Assembly (NCBI GenBank): GCA_016710465.1
Contig: JADJVS010000012.1
Location: 320,947 to 384,946 of the forward strand
Direction: 5' to 3'
DNA: 64,000 nt
DNA from: Sulfuritalea sp.
Lineage (GTDB): Bacteria > Pseudomonadota > Gammaproteobacteria > Burkholderiales > Rhodocyclaceae
Each line of letters starts with the position of its first letter. The first letter of the stretch is position 1. Below are positions 8,504-16,891 of the stretch, piece by piece. Below the pieces are notes generated by a model. The model was not told the DNA's origin. It was given only the letters and a program-made list of their open reading frames with translations, and made no database searches. The translations under genes and the position numbers were made by a program.

Positions 8504-8527
8504 AAAAAAATACTATTCTTCCGGCTT

Positions 8528-9145
8528 ATGCAAGCCATTGAAGAAAAGATAATTTCACGAATTTACGGGCGCGGGAGGGGTTGGGCGTTCACCAAGACCG
8601 ATTTCGTGGCCGGCTTTGACGAAGCCAACATCCACCAGGCCTTGTCCGCGCTGGCCCGCGCCGGCAGGATTCGCCGCGTCTGCCATGGCGTGTATGACTA
8701 TCCGCGCTACAGCGAACTGCTGGGCCAAGCCCTGAGCCCGGACATCGACCAGGTGGCCGCCGCCCTGGCGCGCAAGTTCAACTGGCGCATCCAGCCTTCC
8801 GGCGACGCGGCGCTGAACCTGCTGGGCTTGTCCACCCAGGTGCCGGGGCGCTGGGTGTATCTGTCCGACGGCCCGAGCCGCGAGTACCCGATCGGCGAGG
8901 ACGGCCGCCAGACCCTGGCCTTCCGCAAGTCGCCGCTCAAGGACACGGGCTTCAAGCATCGCGAAAGCGGCCTGCTGGTGCAGGCGCTCAAGGCCCTGGG
9001 CAAGGAGCGCGTGGATACGAAGGCGGTCGAGACCCTGCGCAGCCGGCTGGAGCCAAAGCTGCGCCGCCAGATACTCGCCGACACGCGGGCGGTGTCGGGC
9101 TGGATATTGCAGATCATCAAGCAGGTGTGCGAGGTGCCGGCCTGA
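8528..9145 (+). CDS. AbiEi-like antitoxin / transcriptional regulator (DUF6088-type)
   Basis: This 205-residue protein has an N-terminal winged-helix region (residues about 1-70, with FTKTDFV, ALSALARAGRIRRV and GVYDYPRYSELLG) and a C-terminal domain typical of AbiEi-type antitoxins. The WVYLSDGPSREY and LAFRKSPLK segments agree with the DUF6088 group. It overlaps the next gene by one base (TGATG), the usual coupling of antitoxin to toxin in type IV AbiE systems. The gene is intact although it sits inside a wrecked restriction locus. Confidence 0.85.
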   Translation: MQAIEEKIISRIYGRGRGWAFTKTDFVAGFDEANIHQALSALARAGRIRRVCHGVYDYPRYSELLGQALSPDIDQVAAALARKFNWRIQPSGDAALNLLGLSTQVPGRWVYLSDGPSREYPIGEDGRQTLAFRKSPLKDTGFKHRESGLLVQALKALGKERVDTKAVETLRSRLEPKLRRQILADTRAVSGWILQIIKQVCEVPA

Positions 9146-10131
9146 TGGACAAGGTGGCCCGCCTTGCCGATGCGCAGCGCAGGGAGCTGTTTTCCGAAGC
9201 GGCGGCCCGGCTCGGCATGACGCCGGCGGTGGTGGAAAAGGATTTCTGGGTCACCCGGACCCTGGCCCGCCTGTTCGCCACGCCGGAACTGGCGCGCGTG
9301 CTGATGTTCAAGGGCGGCACCAGCCTGTCCAAGGCCTACCGCCTGATCGAACGCTTCTCGGAAGACATCGACCTGATCCTCGACTGGCGGATCCTCAGCG
9401 GCGAGGACCCGCTGGCAGCGCGCTCCCGGACGAAACAGGAAAAACTCAACGCCGAGATCAACGCCAGGGCGCGGGCCCACATCGCCGGCGAGCTGCTGGC
9501 GCAGGTGTCGGCCGCGCTCGGCGAGCCCTGCGCCTGCCGGGTAAGCGCGGACGATTCGCATGTGATCGAGATTCGCTATGCGGCAGCATTCCCGGACACC
9601 TACCTGCGGCCTGAAATCCGCCTGGAGATCGGGCCGCTCGCGGCGTGGCTGCCGCATGAAGACAGGATCATCCGCAGTTATGCGGCCGAGGCCTTTCCGA
9701 AGCTGTTCGAAAGCCCCGAGTGCCAGGTACGCGTCACCCGGGCAGAACGCACTTTCTGGGAGAAGGCGACCATCCTGCACCATGAGGCGCATCGCCCCGC
9801 CGGCAATCCACAGCCATCGCGCTATTCCCGCCACTATTACGACCTCGCCCGCATGGCCGTAGCGCCGGTGAAGGACGCCGCGCTTGCGGATCGCGAACTG
9901 CTGGCCGACGTGGTGGCCTTCAAGCAGCACTTCTACCCGCGCGGCTGGGCGCGCTACGACTTGGCCGTGCCGGGCAGCCTGCGCCTGGTGCCAGGCGGCG
10001 AGGTGCTGGCCGCGCTGACCGCCGATTACCGGGCCATGGCGAACATGATCTTCGGCGATATTCCGCCGCTGGATGCAATCATGGCGACGCTGCGTCAACT
10101 GGAAGACGAGATCAACAGGGGAGCGGCATGA
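9145..10131 (+). CDS. AbiEii-like nucleotidyltransferase toxin
   Basis: This 328-residue protein belongs to the AbiEii/AbiGii (DUF1814) nucleotidyltransferase family. The signature FKGGTSLSK at residues 55-63 and SEDIDL at 72-77 provide the nucleotide-binding GS-like motif and the metal-binding acidic pair. FWEKATILHHE (about 208-218) and SRHYYDLARM (about 229-238) are further conserved blocks. AbiEii toxins block growth by modifying RNA and were first found as phage-abortive-infection genes. The start at 9145 is preferred because it overlaps the antitoxin stop; the family's catalytic residues are all present. Confidence 0.88.
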   Translation: MDKVARLADAQRRELFSEAAARLGMTPAVVEKDFWVTRTLARLFATPELARVLMFKGGTSLSKAYRLIERFSEDIDLILDWRILSGEDPLAARSRTKQEKLNAEINARARAHIAGELLAQVSAALGEPCACRVSADDSHVIEIRYAAAFPDTYLRPEIRLEIGPLAAWLPHEDRIIRSYAAEAFPKLFESPECQVRVTRAERTFWEKATILHHEAHRPAGNPQPSRYSRHYYDLARMAVAPVKDAALADRELLADVVAFKQHFYPRGWARYDLAVPGSLRLVPGGEVLAALTADYRAMANMIFGDIPPLDAIMATLRQLEDEINRGAA

Positions 10132-10641
10132 CGACCATCGGCCAATCGCGATGCGATTGCGGAGAGCATCGAGAACAACGTCCGCAGCAAGATCATCAAG
10201 GAGCACCTGGCCGACCCGGCCTACTACGAGAAGATGTCCGCGCTGCTCGATGAGATCATCCGGCTGCGCAAGGAAAAGGCTATCGAATACGAGGAATACC
10301 TGAAGCGCATCGCCGCGCTGGCCAGCAGTGTTCAGGCCGGCAAGGCGCCCGACGCCCCCGAGCAATTGAACACGCCGGGACGACTGGCGCTATACAACAA
10401 CCTGAAAGATCACATTGCCGCCAACAAAGCCATGCAAGGCGCCGCAACCTATGGCGTGGTCGACGCAGCGCTCGATTTGGCGTTGCGCATCGACGCGGCG
10501 GTGAAACAGAAGCGCCCCGACGGCTGGCGCGGCGTTCTTGCCAAGGAGCAGATGGTGAAGCAAGCGCTGTATGAGGTGCTGATGGACATCGACGAAGTGA
10601 ATCGCCTTTACCCAATCATCTTCGCGCAGAAGGAGTATTGA
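10132..10641 (+). pseudogene. hsdR: Type I restriction endonuclease HsdR, C-terminal remnant
   Basis: From about 10132 an open frame reads through AIAESIENNVRSK, IIKEHLADPAYYEKM, SALLDEIIRLRKEKA and EYEEYLKRI to a stop at 10639-10641. This is the last 160 or so residues of HsdR, the region that contacts the methyltransferase. The nuclease and translocase domains are absent, and similarity begins almost exactly at the AbiEii stop codon, so a deletion removed everything between. A short protein could start at ATG 10231, but without the motor it would have no restriction activity. Confidence 0.8.
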
Positions 10642-11357
10642 TGGTCGCGCAGATCGATCTGGGCGACATGCGGATCGAGGTGCTCAGGAAAGACATCAGG
10701 AACCTGCACCTGAGCGTGCTGCCGCCGCACGGCAGGGTACGTGTTGCGGCGCCGCGGCAGATGAGCCTGGACACGATCCGGGTCTTCGTGATCTCGAAAC
10801 TCGACTGGATCAGACGCCAGCAGCGGAAGATGGACGCACAGGAACGCGAAGCGCCGCGCGAATACCTCGACCGGGAAAGCCACTACGTCTGGGGCCGGCG
10901 CTACCTGCTGAAGCGAATCGAAGAGAATGCCGCGCCATCCGTCGAACTCAGGCACAGCAGGCTTGGATTGCAGGTGCGCCCCGGCACCGACGAGGCGCGC
11001 AGCCGGGAGATACTTGAGGTCTGGTACCGCGAGCAGATCCGCGTCGCCGTGCCTTCGCTGATCACCAAATGGGAGCCGGTGATGGGCGTAAAGGTCGGTC
11101 GCGTGTTCGTGCAACGCATGAAGACCAGATGGGGAAGTTGCAACCCGGAATCCCAATCGATCCGTCTGAACACTGACCTGGCCAAGAAGCCGCCGGAGTG
11201 CCTTGAGTACATCATGGTGCATGAAATGGCGCACCTGCTGGAGCCGACCCACAATCCACGCTTTAGGTCGCTGATGAATCTGTTCATGCCCCAGTCGCAG
11301 CATCTGAAGGATGAGCTGAACCGCTTGCCGGTCCGGCACGAGAACTGGGACTACTGA
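10641..11357 (+). CDS. YgjP-like M48-type metallopeptidase
   Basis: This 238-residue protein has the YgjP/DUF45 zinc-peptidase architecture. An N-terminal beta-rich part includes LPPHGRVRVAAP and YLDRESHYVWGRRY, followed by MKTRWGSCN and the metal motif HEMAHLLEPTHN (HExxH plus a further histidine). The start at 10641 overlaps the hsdR stop and has AAGGAG eight bases upstream. Genes of this family are often the last gene of type I restriction operons, and it is intact here although the restriction genes are not. Its substrate is unknown. Confidence 0.85.
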   Translation: MVAQIDLGDMRIEVLRKDIRNLHLSVLPPHGRVRVAAPRQMSLDTIRVFVISKLDWIRRQQRKMDAQEREAPREYLDRESHYVWGRRYLLKRIEENAAPSVELRHSRLGLQVRPGTDEARSREILEVWYREQIRVAVPSLITKWEPVMGVKVGRVFVQRMKTRWGSCNPESQSIRLNTDLAKKPPECLEYIMVHEMAHLLEPTHNPRFRSLMNLFMPQSQHLKDELNRLPVRHENWDY

Positions 11358-11454
11358 CTGCGAATGGGCATGCCGACGGGCCGGGCACTCCATGCTTCCA
11401 AGCAAGCATTTGCCCTGAACCGTCGATTCGAGTTCTCCGGGGCCAACTCGACAT

Positions 11455-12417
11455 CTATCGCGATTTGTTATTGGCTGCCGCAGCCTTGACGCGCGTTCCC
11501 TTGGCCGCCGCTCCGACGGATTCGACCACCACCAGATCCTGCAGCAGGCGCATCGCCCGCCGGCCCAGCGGTGTCGACGGCTTGTGCGCCGAGACGGCGA
11601 GGAACAGCGTGCTGGTCAGCGCGGGATCGACCAGCGGACGCAGGATGAAGGCATCGGGCGCGGCGAAGGACGCCAGGGCCGTGCGTGTCAGCACGGCATG
11701 GCCATGGCCGGCGGCAACGAGGTCGAGGATGGCCGGCACGCCGGAGATTTCCAGGCGGATGTCGAGCTTGAGGTTGAGCAAGGCCGCGCGGATCTCGATC
11801 AGCTTGCGCATGGCGTGGGTACGTTCCGGCAGGATCAGCGGAAAGCGCGCCAGATCGGCCATCGGCAGCGGCGTGGCCTTGGCGCTCCTGCCCGTGGTCG
11901 GACTGACCAGGCCCAGCGGCTCTTCGAGCACCGGCGTGGCCTCGATGGCCGGGTTCGGCTCGGGGTTGTGGATCAGGCCGAGGTCCACCCGTCCGGTGGC
12001 GATCCACTCCGTGAGATGGGTGGACAAGCCCTCGACGATTGCCAGGCGCGCCTTGGGCAGGTGAAGGCGAAAGCCCTCGACGAGGGGCAGCGTCAGGCGG
12101 CGGCCGATGCTGGGCGGCAGGCCGATGACGATGCGGCCGGCCGGTTCGTCGCGGGCGGCGGCCACATCCTCGGCGGCGCGTGCCACCAGTTGCAGGATGC
12201 CGATGCTGTGGTCGAAAAGCCGCTGGCCGACTTCGGTGAGCACCACGCCACGGCCGTTGCGCGTCAGCAGGGTCACGTGCAGGTCGGTTTCCAGCAGGCG
12301 CACCTGTCGCGACAACGCGGGCTGGGCGATGTTGAGGATCAGCGCGGCCTTGCTGAAACTGCCGAGCTCGGCGACGCGGACGAAGTACTCGAGCTGCTTG
12401 AGGTTCACGGGCACCAT
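11455..12417 (-). CDS. LysR-family transcriptional regulator
   Basis: This 320-residue LysR protein has an N-terminal winged helix-turn-helix (LEYFVRVAELGSFSKAA, then AQPALSRQVRLLE, residues about 9-47) and a periplasmic-binding-like effector domain (about 95-300). It ends in an Ala/Lys-rich tail. It is divergent from the TRAP operon. Its start codon lies inside operator copy B, which fits autoregulation. A fourth, shorter match to the motif (ATAAC-N5-GCGATAG, 11455-11471) falls on its last codons. I infer that it controls the protocatechuate, TRAP and ior promoters because all three carry the motif. Confidence 0.92.
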   Translation of the reverse strand: MVPVNLKQLEYFVRVAELGSFSKAALILNIAQPALSRQVRLLETDLHVTLLTRNGRGVVLTEVGQRLFDHSIGILQLVARAAEDVAAARDEPAGRIVIGLPPSIGRRLTLPLVEGFRLHLPKARLAIVEGLSTHLTEWIATGRVDLGLIHNPEPNPAIEATPVLEEPLGLVSPTTGRSAKATPLPMADLARFPLILPERTHAMRKLIEIRAALLNLKLDIRLEISGVPAILDLVAAGHGHAVLTRTALASFAAPDAFILRPLVDPALTSTLFLAVSAHKPSTPLGRRAMRLLQDLVVVESVGAAAKGTRVKAAAANNKSR

Positions 12418-12440
12418 AACAAATTGAGATAGCTAATAGT
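12414..12440 (+). promoter_or_regulatory. LysR-type operator candidate, copy B, lysR/TRAP divergence
   Basis: The sequence is CCATAAC, five bases, GAGATAGCT, two bases, TAGT, spaced exactly like copies A and C. It covers the lysR start codon (12415-12417) and ends 82 bases before dctQ. This position would let one bound protein repress lysR and activate the TRAP operon, the usual LysR arrangement. Confidence 0.65.
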
Positions 12441-12453
12441 AACCACAATGCCT

Positions 12454-12481
12454 TTGCGGTGCACCGCATTCCTGTTATATT
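12454..12481 (+). promoter_or_regulatory. Candidate sigma-70 promoter of the TRAP operon
   Basis: TTGCGG at 12454-12459 and TATATT at 12476-12481 are separated by 16 bases. A perfect 12-base palindrome (GCGGTGCACCGC, 12457-12468) lies between them, and the TetR-type operator begins at the -10 element. This is a motif reading only. Confidence 0.4.
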
Positions 12482-12509
12482 GAACGAGTATTCAATGAAC
12501 CGACGTTCA
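12479..12509. promoter_or_regulatory. TetR-type operator, copy T1, with an overlapping second palindrome
   Basis: ATTGAACGAGTATTCAAT (12479-12496) has perfect 6-base arms and matches the consensus ATTGAACGNTCATTCAGT shared by four other sites in the window. It overlaps by one base a second palindrome, TGAAC-CGAC-GTTCA (12496-12509). Both lie between the candidate -10 element and the dctQ start, a good position for repression. Confidence 0.65.
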
Positions 12510-12522
12510 ACCGGAGGTCGCG

Positions 12523-13071
12523 ATGCAGGAACCCAAGCCCGCCACACCCTTTGCGCTGAAGGACAGTTTCGGCCCCGGCGGCAATTTCCTGCTTGCGCTG
12601 GCGCGGCTGATGGCCATCATCGGCGGCCTGATCTTCGTCGGGCTGGTGCTGATGTCGGTGGTCTCGATCGTCGGCCGCAAGACCGTGGGCTTTGTGGTCC
12701 CCGGTGACGTCGAAGTGCTGCAGATGCTTGCCGCCGCCGCCTCTGCCTCCTTCTTTCCCTATTGCCACCTGCTGCACGGCGACATCAAGGTGGACTTCTT
12801 CACCCACAACATGAAGCAGAAGACGCTCTGGATCATCGACGCCTTCGGCTCGCTGCTGGTCGGCCTGTTTGGCGCGCTGGTGGCCTGGCGCTCCTGGGCC
12901 GGCGCGATGACGGTCAAGGAAGCCGGCGAGACCTCGATGATCCTGGCCTGGCCGGTGTGGATCCCGCAGGCCTTCATGGTGCCCGGCTTCGCCCTGCTGG
13001 CGGTGGCCGGCGGCTACATGTTCGTGCATCAGTTGCGCATGGCGGCCAACGTAAGCGAGGGAAGGCCATGA
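12523..13071 (+). CDS. dctQ: TRAP transporter small permease (DctQ)
   Basis: This 182-residue membrane protein has the four-helix DctQ pattern: hydrophobic segments at about residues 22-48, 62-84, 100-125 and 145-168, with DIKVDFF between the second and third. It is the small integral subunit of a tripartite ATP-independent transporter for organic acids. GGAGG lies seven bases before the ATG. It overlaps the large permease gene by four bases (ATGA). Its cargo is set by the binding protein encoded downstream, and perhaps by the paralogue at 40.6 kb. Confidence 0.92.
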   Translation: MQEPKPATPFALKDSFGPGGNFLLALARLMAIIGGLIFVGLVLMSVVSIVGRKTVGFVVPGDVEVLQMLAAAASASFFPYCHLLHGDIKVDFFTHNMKQKTLWIIDAFGSLLVGLFGALVAWRSWAGAMTVKEAGETSMILAWPVWIPQAFMVPGFALLAVAGGYMFVHQLRMAANVSEGRP

Positions 13072-14393
13072 GCGGCATGCAGATTGGTTTCATCATGTTC
13101 GGCATCCTGATGGCGCTGCTGGTGGTGCGCATCCCCATCGGCATCGCCATGTTCATGGTCGGCGCCGGCGGCTACTGGTTCCTGGTGGGCGACAGCCTGC
13201 CGCTGCTGAACTCGCTGAAGAACCTGGCCTACGCCCGGCTTTCCAACTACGACCTGATCGTGATTCCGCTGTTCCTGTTGATGGGCCAGTTCGCCACCCA
13301 CGGCGGCCTGTCGAAGGCGCTGTTCCGCTTCGTCTCCTCCTTCCTTGGCCACTTCAAGGGCGGCGTGGCCATCGCCGCGATCGGCGCCTGCGCCGGCTTC
13401 GGCGCGATCTGCGGCTCTTCGCTGGCCACCGCCGCCACCATGGGCCAGGTGACACTGCCGGAACTCAAGCGCTACGGCTATTCCGGCTCGCTGGCCACCG
13501 GCGCGCTGGCGGCCGGTGGCACGCTGGGCATCATGATCCCGCCCTCGGTGCCGCTGGTGATCTACGCCATCCTGACCCAGGAGTCGATCGGCAAGCTTTT
13601 CATGGCGGCGGTGCTGCCCGGCATCATCGCCATGCTCGGCTACATGGTCGTGATCCGCATCATCGTCACGCTGAACCCCGCCGCCGGCCCCGCCGGCCCG
13701 GCCACCAGTTGGGGCGAGAAGCTCGCCAGCCTGCTCGCCGTGTTTCCGGTGCTGGTGGTCTTCGTCGTGGTCATCGTCGGCATCTACGGCGGCTGGGCAA
13801 ACCCGACCGAGGCGGCGGCGATCGGCGCGGCCGCCTGCGGCATCCTCGCCGTGGTCAGCGGCGGCATGCGCATGGAAGGCGTCCTCGAAAGCCTGGTCGG
13901 CACGGCGCAGGCCACGGCCATGATCTTCCTCGTGCTGCTCGGCGCCGACATGCTCAACACGGCGCTGGCGGTGTCGCAAATGCCCGTCGAACTCGCTACC
14001 TGGGTCAAGAACAGCGGGCTCTCGCCGCTGCTGGTGATGGTGATGATCCTGATCATCTATGTGCTGCTCGGCTGCGTCATGGATTCGCTGGCCATGATCC
14101 TGCTGACCATCCCGATCTTCTACCCGGTGGTGATGGGGCTCGACTACTGGGGCCTGTCGCAGGGCGACAAGTCGCTCTGGTTCGGCATCCTGGCGCTGAT
14201 GGTGGTGGAAATCGGCCTGGTGCACCCCCCGGTGGGCATGAACGTGTATATCATCAACCGGCTGGCGAAGGACGTGCCCCTGGTGGAGACCTTCAAGGGC
14301 GTGATGCCCTTCCTTGCATCCGACTTTCTTCGCATCGCCTTGCTGTTGTTCTTTCCCGTCATCTCGCTGTACCTCGTCAACACATTCCAATAA
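13068..14393 (+). CDS. dctM: TRAP transporter large permease (DctM)
   Basis: This 441-residue protein is the 12-13-helix DctM subunit that drives solute uptake with a sodium or proton gradient. Family blocks include IPLFLLMGQF, GFGAICGSSLATAATMG, GGTLGIMIPPS, WANPTEAAAIGA and LVHPPVGMNVYIIN. The length matches the family. The ATG at 13068 overlaps the dctQ stop. Confidence 0.95.
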   Translation: MSGMQIGFIMFGILMALLVVRIPIGIAMFMVGAGGYWFLVGDSLPLLNSLKNLAYARLSNYDLIVIPLFLLMGQFATHGGLSKALFRFVSSFLGHFKGGVAIAAIGACAGFGAICGSSLATAATMGQVTLPELKRYGYSGSLATGALAAGGTLGIMIPPSVPLVIYAILTQESIGKLFMAAVLPGIIAMLGYMVVIRIIVTLNPAAGPAGPATSWGEKLASLLAVFPVLVVFVVVIVGIYGGWANPTEAAAIGAAACGILAVVSGGMRMEGVLESLVGTAQATAMIFLVLLGADMLNTALAVSQMPVELATWVKNSGLSPLLVMVMILIIYVLLGCVMDSLAMILLTIPIFYPVVMGLDYWGLSQGDKSLWFGILALMVVEIGLVHPPVGMNVYIINRLAKDVPLVETFKGVMPFLASDFLRIALLLFFPVISLYLVNTFQ

Positions 14394-14423
14394 TTGCCGT
14401 CGAATCAACGGAGGAGACCGAAG

Positions 14424-15455
14424 ATGAAATTACGCAAATTTGCGCTGCTGACCGCTGCCCTGGGGTTGTCCACCGGCGCTGCCCTGGCCCAGGAAATCAC
14501 CCTCAAGGTGCACCACTTCCTGCCGCCCAGCAGCAACGCCCACGCCAACCTCGTGGTGCCCTGGTGCGACAAGATCGCCAAGGAATCCAACAACAAGCTG
14601 AAGTGCCAGATCTATCCGGCCATGCAGCTTGGCGGCACGCCGCCGCAGCTCTTCGACCAGGCCAGGGACGGCGTCGCCGACCTGGTGTGGACCCTGCCGA
14701 CCTACCAGGCCGGCCGCTTCACCAAGTCCGAGGTGTTCGAGCTGCCCTTCCTCACCTTGAACGCGACCACGGCCAGCCCGGCGCTCTGGGAATACGTGCA
14801 GAAGAACGCGCTGGACGAGTTCAAGGGCGTCAAGCCCATCTACATGCACATGCATGACGGCGCCGTGTTCCACTTCGGCAGGATCGGGCCGAAGACGCTC
14901 GAAGAACTCAAGGGCCTCAAGGTGCGCGCACCGAGCCGCCTCGGCGGCAAGATGATCGAGGCGCTGGGCATGGTGCCGGTGCCGATGCCGGCGCCGCAGG
15001 TTCCGGAAGCCATCGCCAAGGGCGTGGTCGACGGCGCCAACATTCCCTGGGAAGTGGTGACCCCGTTCAAACTGCAGGAGATCACCAAGTTTCACGTCGA
15101 GGTGCCGAAGGGCATGGCCAAGCCGGGCAACTCCATCTTCGCCTTCGTGATGAACCAGGCGAAGTACGACAGCCTGCCCGCCGACCTGAAGAAGGTGATC
15201 GACGCCAACAGCGGCTTCGAAACCTCGAAGTGGGCCGGCAAGATCTTCGACCAGCCCGAAGTCGAGGCGCGCAAGATCGCCCAGGACCGCAAGAACACCT
15301 TCATCACCATCACACCGGCCGAGTACGCGCGCTGGAAAAAGGCCACCGACCTGGTCGACGAGGCCTGGATCAAGGAGGCCGCCGCCAAGGGCGCCAACGG
15401 CAAGGCGCTATACGACGAAGCGGTCAGCCTGCTGAAGAAGCACGGCAGCATGTAA
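14424..15455 (+). CDS. dctP: TRAP transporter solute-binding protein (DctP family)
   Basis: This 343-residue periplasmic binding protein starts with a cleavable signal peptide (MKLRKFALLTAALG, cut probable after GAALA). The mature part begins EITLKVHHFLPP and has VDGANIPWEV, the region that contacts the ligand carboxylate. GGAGGAG precedes the ATG. It is clearly related to the orphan binding protein at 40632-41660, with many identical stretches such as MQLGG(T/S)PPQLFDQ. That suggests related aromatic or cyclic carboxylates as ligands; the ligand itself is not readable from sequence. Confidence 0.94.
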   Translation: MKLRKFALLTAALGLSTGAALAQEITLKVHHFLPPSSNAHANLVVPWCDKIAKESNNKLKCQIYPAMQLGGTPPQLFDQARDGVADLVWTLPTYQAGRFTKSEVFELPFLTLNATTASPALWEYVQKNALDEFKGVKPIYMHMHDGAVFHFGRIGPKTLEELKGLKVRAPSRLGGKMIEALGMVPVPMPAPQVPEAIAKGVVDGANIPWEVVTPFKLQEITKFHVEVPKGMAKPGNSIFAFVMNQAKYDSLPADLKKVIDANSGFETSKWAGKIFDQPEVEARKIAQDRKNTFITITPAEYARWKKATDLVDEAWIKEAAAKGANGKALYDEAVSLLKKHGSM

Positions 15456-15473
15456 GCCGTTTCCATCCAACCA

Positions 15474-15499
15474 GGGCAGGCCGTCGGCCTGCCCTTTTT
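15474..15499 (+). terminator. Rho-independent terminator after the TRAP operon
   Basis: GGGCAGGCC and GGCCTGCCC form a perfect 9-base stem with a GTC loop followed by TTTTTC. It starts 18 bases after the dctP stop and ends 15 bases before the hydrolase start, so the hydrolase needs read-through or its own promoter. Confidence 0.85.
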
Positions 15500-15514
15500 C
15501 TTGGAGTACGCCGC

Positions 15515-16357
15515 ATGAGCATCACCACCGTCATTCTGGTGCATGGCGCCTGGCACGGCGCCTGGTGCTGGCAAACCGTGATTCCCGAGCTGCTGAAGCG
15601 GCGCCTGGCGCCCTTCACCCTCGACCTGCCGGCCCATGGCGTGCATGCGCGTTTTCCCGAGGGATGGGGCGGCGACCCGGCGCGCTTCGCCGCCGCGCCC
15701 TCGCCCGTTGCCGGCATCACCCTGGACGACTACGCCGATGCCGTGCTGGAAGTCGTCGATGGCGCATATGCCGCCGGTTCCGGCCCGGTGATGCTGGTCG
15801 GCCACAGCATGGCCGGCATCGCGCTCACCGCCGTTGCCGAGCGCGCCCCGGAAAAGATCGGCATGCTCGCCTACCTCGCCGCCTTCATGCCCCTGCCCGG
15901 CGTGCCGATGATCGACTACGTTCGCTGCGCGGAGAATGCCGGCGAGGAAGTCGCCGGCCTCTTCGTCGCACCCCCACCGCGGATCGGCGCCATGCGCATC
16001 GACTATCGGTGCGCGGACCCGGACCATCGCGAACGCATCCGCTCCGCCTTTGCCCACGATGTCGATACGGCGGCCTTCGCCGCGATGAACCACCTGCTGA
16101 CGCCCGACGTGCCGGCCGGTCCGGTGGCGACGCCGACCGTCGCCACGCGCGAAGGCTGGGGCAGCGTGCCGCGCGCCTATCTTCGATGCAGCGCGGATCG
16201 CGCCGTGATGCCGGCGTTGCAGGATCGCTTCATCCGCGAGGCCGACGCTTTCACGCCGGGCAACCCGACGCGTGTGCTGACACTGGCGGCCAGCCACTCG
16301 CCGTTTTTGTCGATGCCGGAAACGCTGGCGCGGGCGCTGGCGGAACTCGCCGCCTGA
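15515..16357 (+). CDS. Alpha/beta hydrolase, esterase-like
   Basis: This 280-residue alpha/beta-hydrolase has the oxyanion segment LVHGAWHGAW at residues 9-18, the nucleophile elbow GHSMAG with Ser98, and a histidine in AASHSPF near residue 265. This arrangement resembles small plant-type methylesterases and bacterial aryl-ester hydrolases. Next to the TRAP importer it could split an imported ester to a free aromatic acid, which is inference. TTGGAG lies about ten bases before the ATG. It is convergent with the thioesterase gene, three bases away. Confidence 0.85.
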   Translation: MSITTVILVHGAWHGAWCWQTVIPELLKRRLAPFTLDLPAHGVHARFPEGWGGDPARFAAAPSPVAGITLDDYADAVLEVVDGAYAAGSGPVMLVGHSMAGIALTAVAERAPEKIGMLAYLAAFMPLPGVPMIDYVRCAENAGEEVAGLFVAPPPRIGAMRIDYRCADPDHRERIRSAFAHDVDTAAFAAMNHLLTPDVPAGPVATPTVATREGWGSVPRAYLRCSADRAVMPALQDRFIREADAFTPGNPTRVLTLAASHSPFLSMPETLARALAELAA

Positions 16358-16360
16358 AGT

Positions 16361-16891
16361 TCAGGCGCTGCGCGCGGTCGCGACGGGCAGCTCGGTCACC
16401 GCGCCCTCGGTGACGCAGACGCCGCAGGCGGCCTGGCGACACCCGACACAGGCCGACTTGATGTCCTCGGGCACCGGGATCGACTTGATGCGCTTGGGAT
16501 TTTCCGGGTCGCGCACCGCGAACAGGCGCACCTCGCGTCCCTCGGCGAGCACGGTATCGCCGCGTCGCGCCGTGTGGTGCATGACGAAGGTCTTGTTGTT
16601 CCACTGCTCGACCGTGGTCTCGATCTCGATGTCTTCGCCGTAGGTTGCCGAATTGAGGAACTTGCATTGGACGTCGAGCACCGGCGTGCCGATGATGCCG
16701 CGCTCTTCTTCGGTGACGTGCCAGCTCGGGATGCCACAGGCGACGAAGAACTCGCGGCTGGCGGTGTCGAACCAGACCAGGTAATTGGCAAAAAACACGA
16801 TCTTCGCCGGGTCGCATTCCGAAAACGTGATGCGGTGGCGGTGGATGTGGCGGCGGTGGCAGGGGCCACTCGGCAGGGTCATGTCGTTCAT
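16361..16891 (-). CDS. 4-hydroxybenzoyl-CoA-type thioesterase with cysteine-rich C-terminal tail
   Basis: This 176-residue hot-dog-fold protein has the 4HBT signature HRITFSECDPAKIVFFANYL, in which the aspartate is the usual catalytic residue of 4-hydroxybenzoyl-CoA thioesterases. Normal length is about 140 residues. The extra tail holds a CxxC-x4-CxxC cluster (CVGCRQAACGVC) that is unusual for the fold and could bind zinc or an Fe-S cluster. The ATG at 16891 overlaps the iorB stop by two bases, so it is probably translated with iorBA and could release aryl-acetates from the aryl-acetyl-CoA made by that enzyme. Confidence 0.85.
   Translation of the reverse strand: MNDMTLPSGPCHRRHIHRHRITFSECDPAKIVFFANYLVWFDTASREFFVACGIPSWHVTEEERGIIGTPVLDVQCKFLNSATYGEDIEIETTVEQWNNKTFVMHHTARRGDTVLAEGREVRLFAVRDPENPKRIKSIPVPEDIKSACVGCRQAACGVCVTEGAVTELPVATARSA

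Noticed and set aside
11455..11471. Fourth LysR-type motif at the lysR stop codon
   Set aside because: It encodes the last residues of LysR, lacks the outer half of the motif and has no gene downstream in the right orientation, so it is not listed as an operator.
13029..14408. A 459-codon minus-strand frame rich in His, Asp and Gln opposite dctM
   Set aside because: It is antisense to a clear TRAP permease, has the composition typical of GC-rich shadow frames and no domain.
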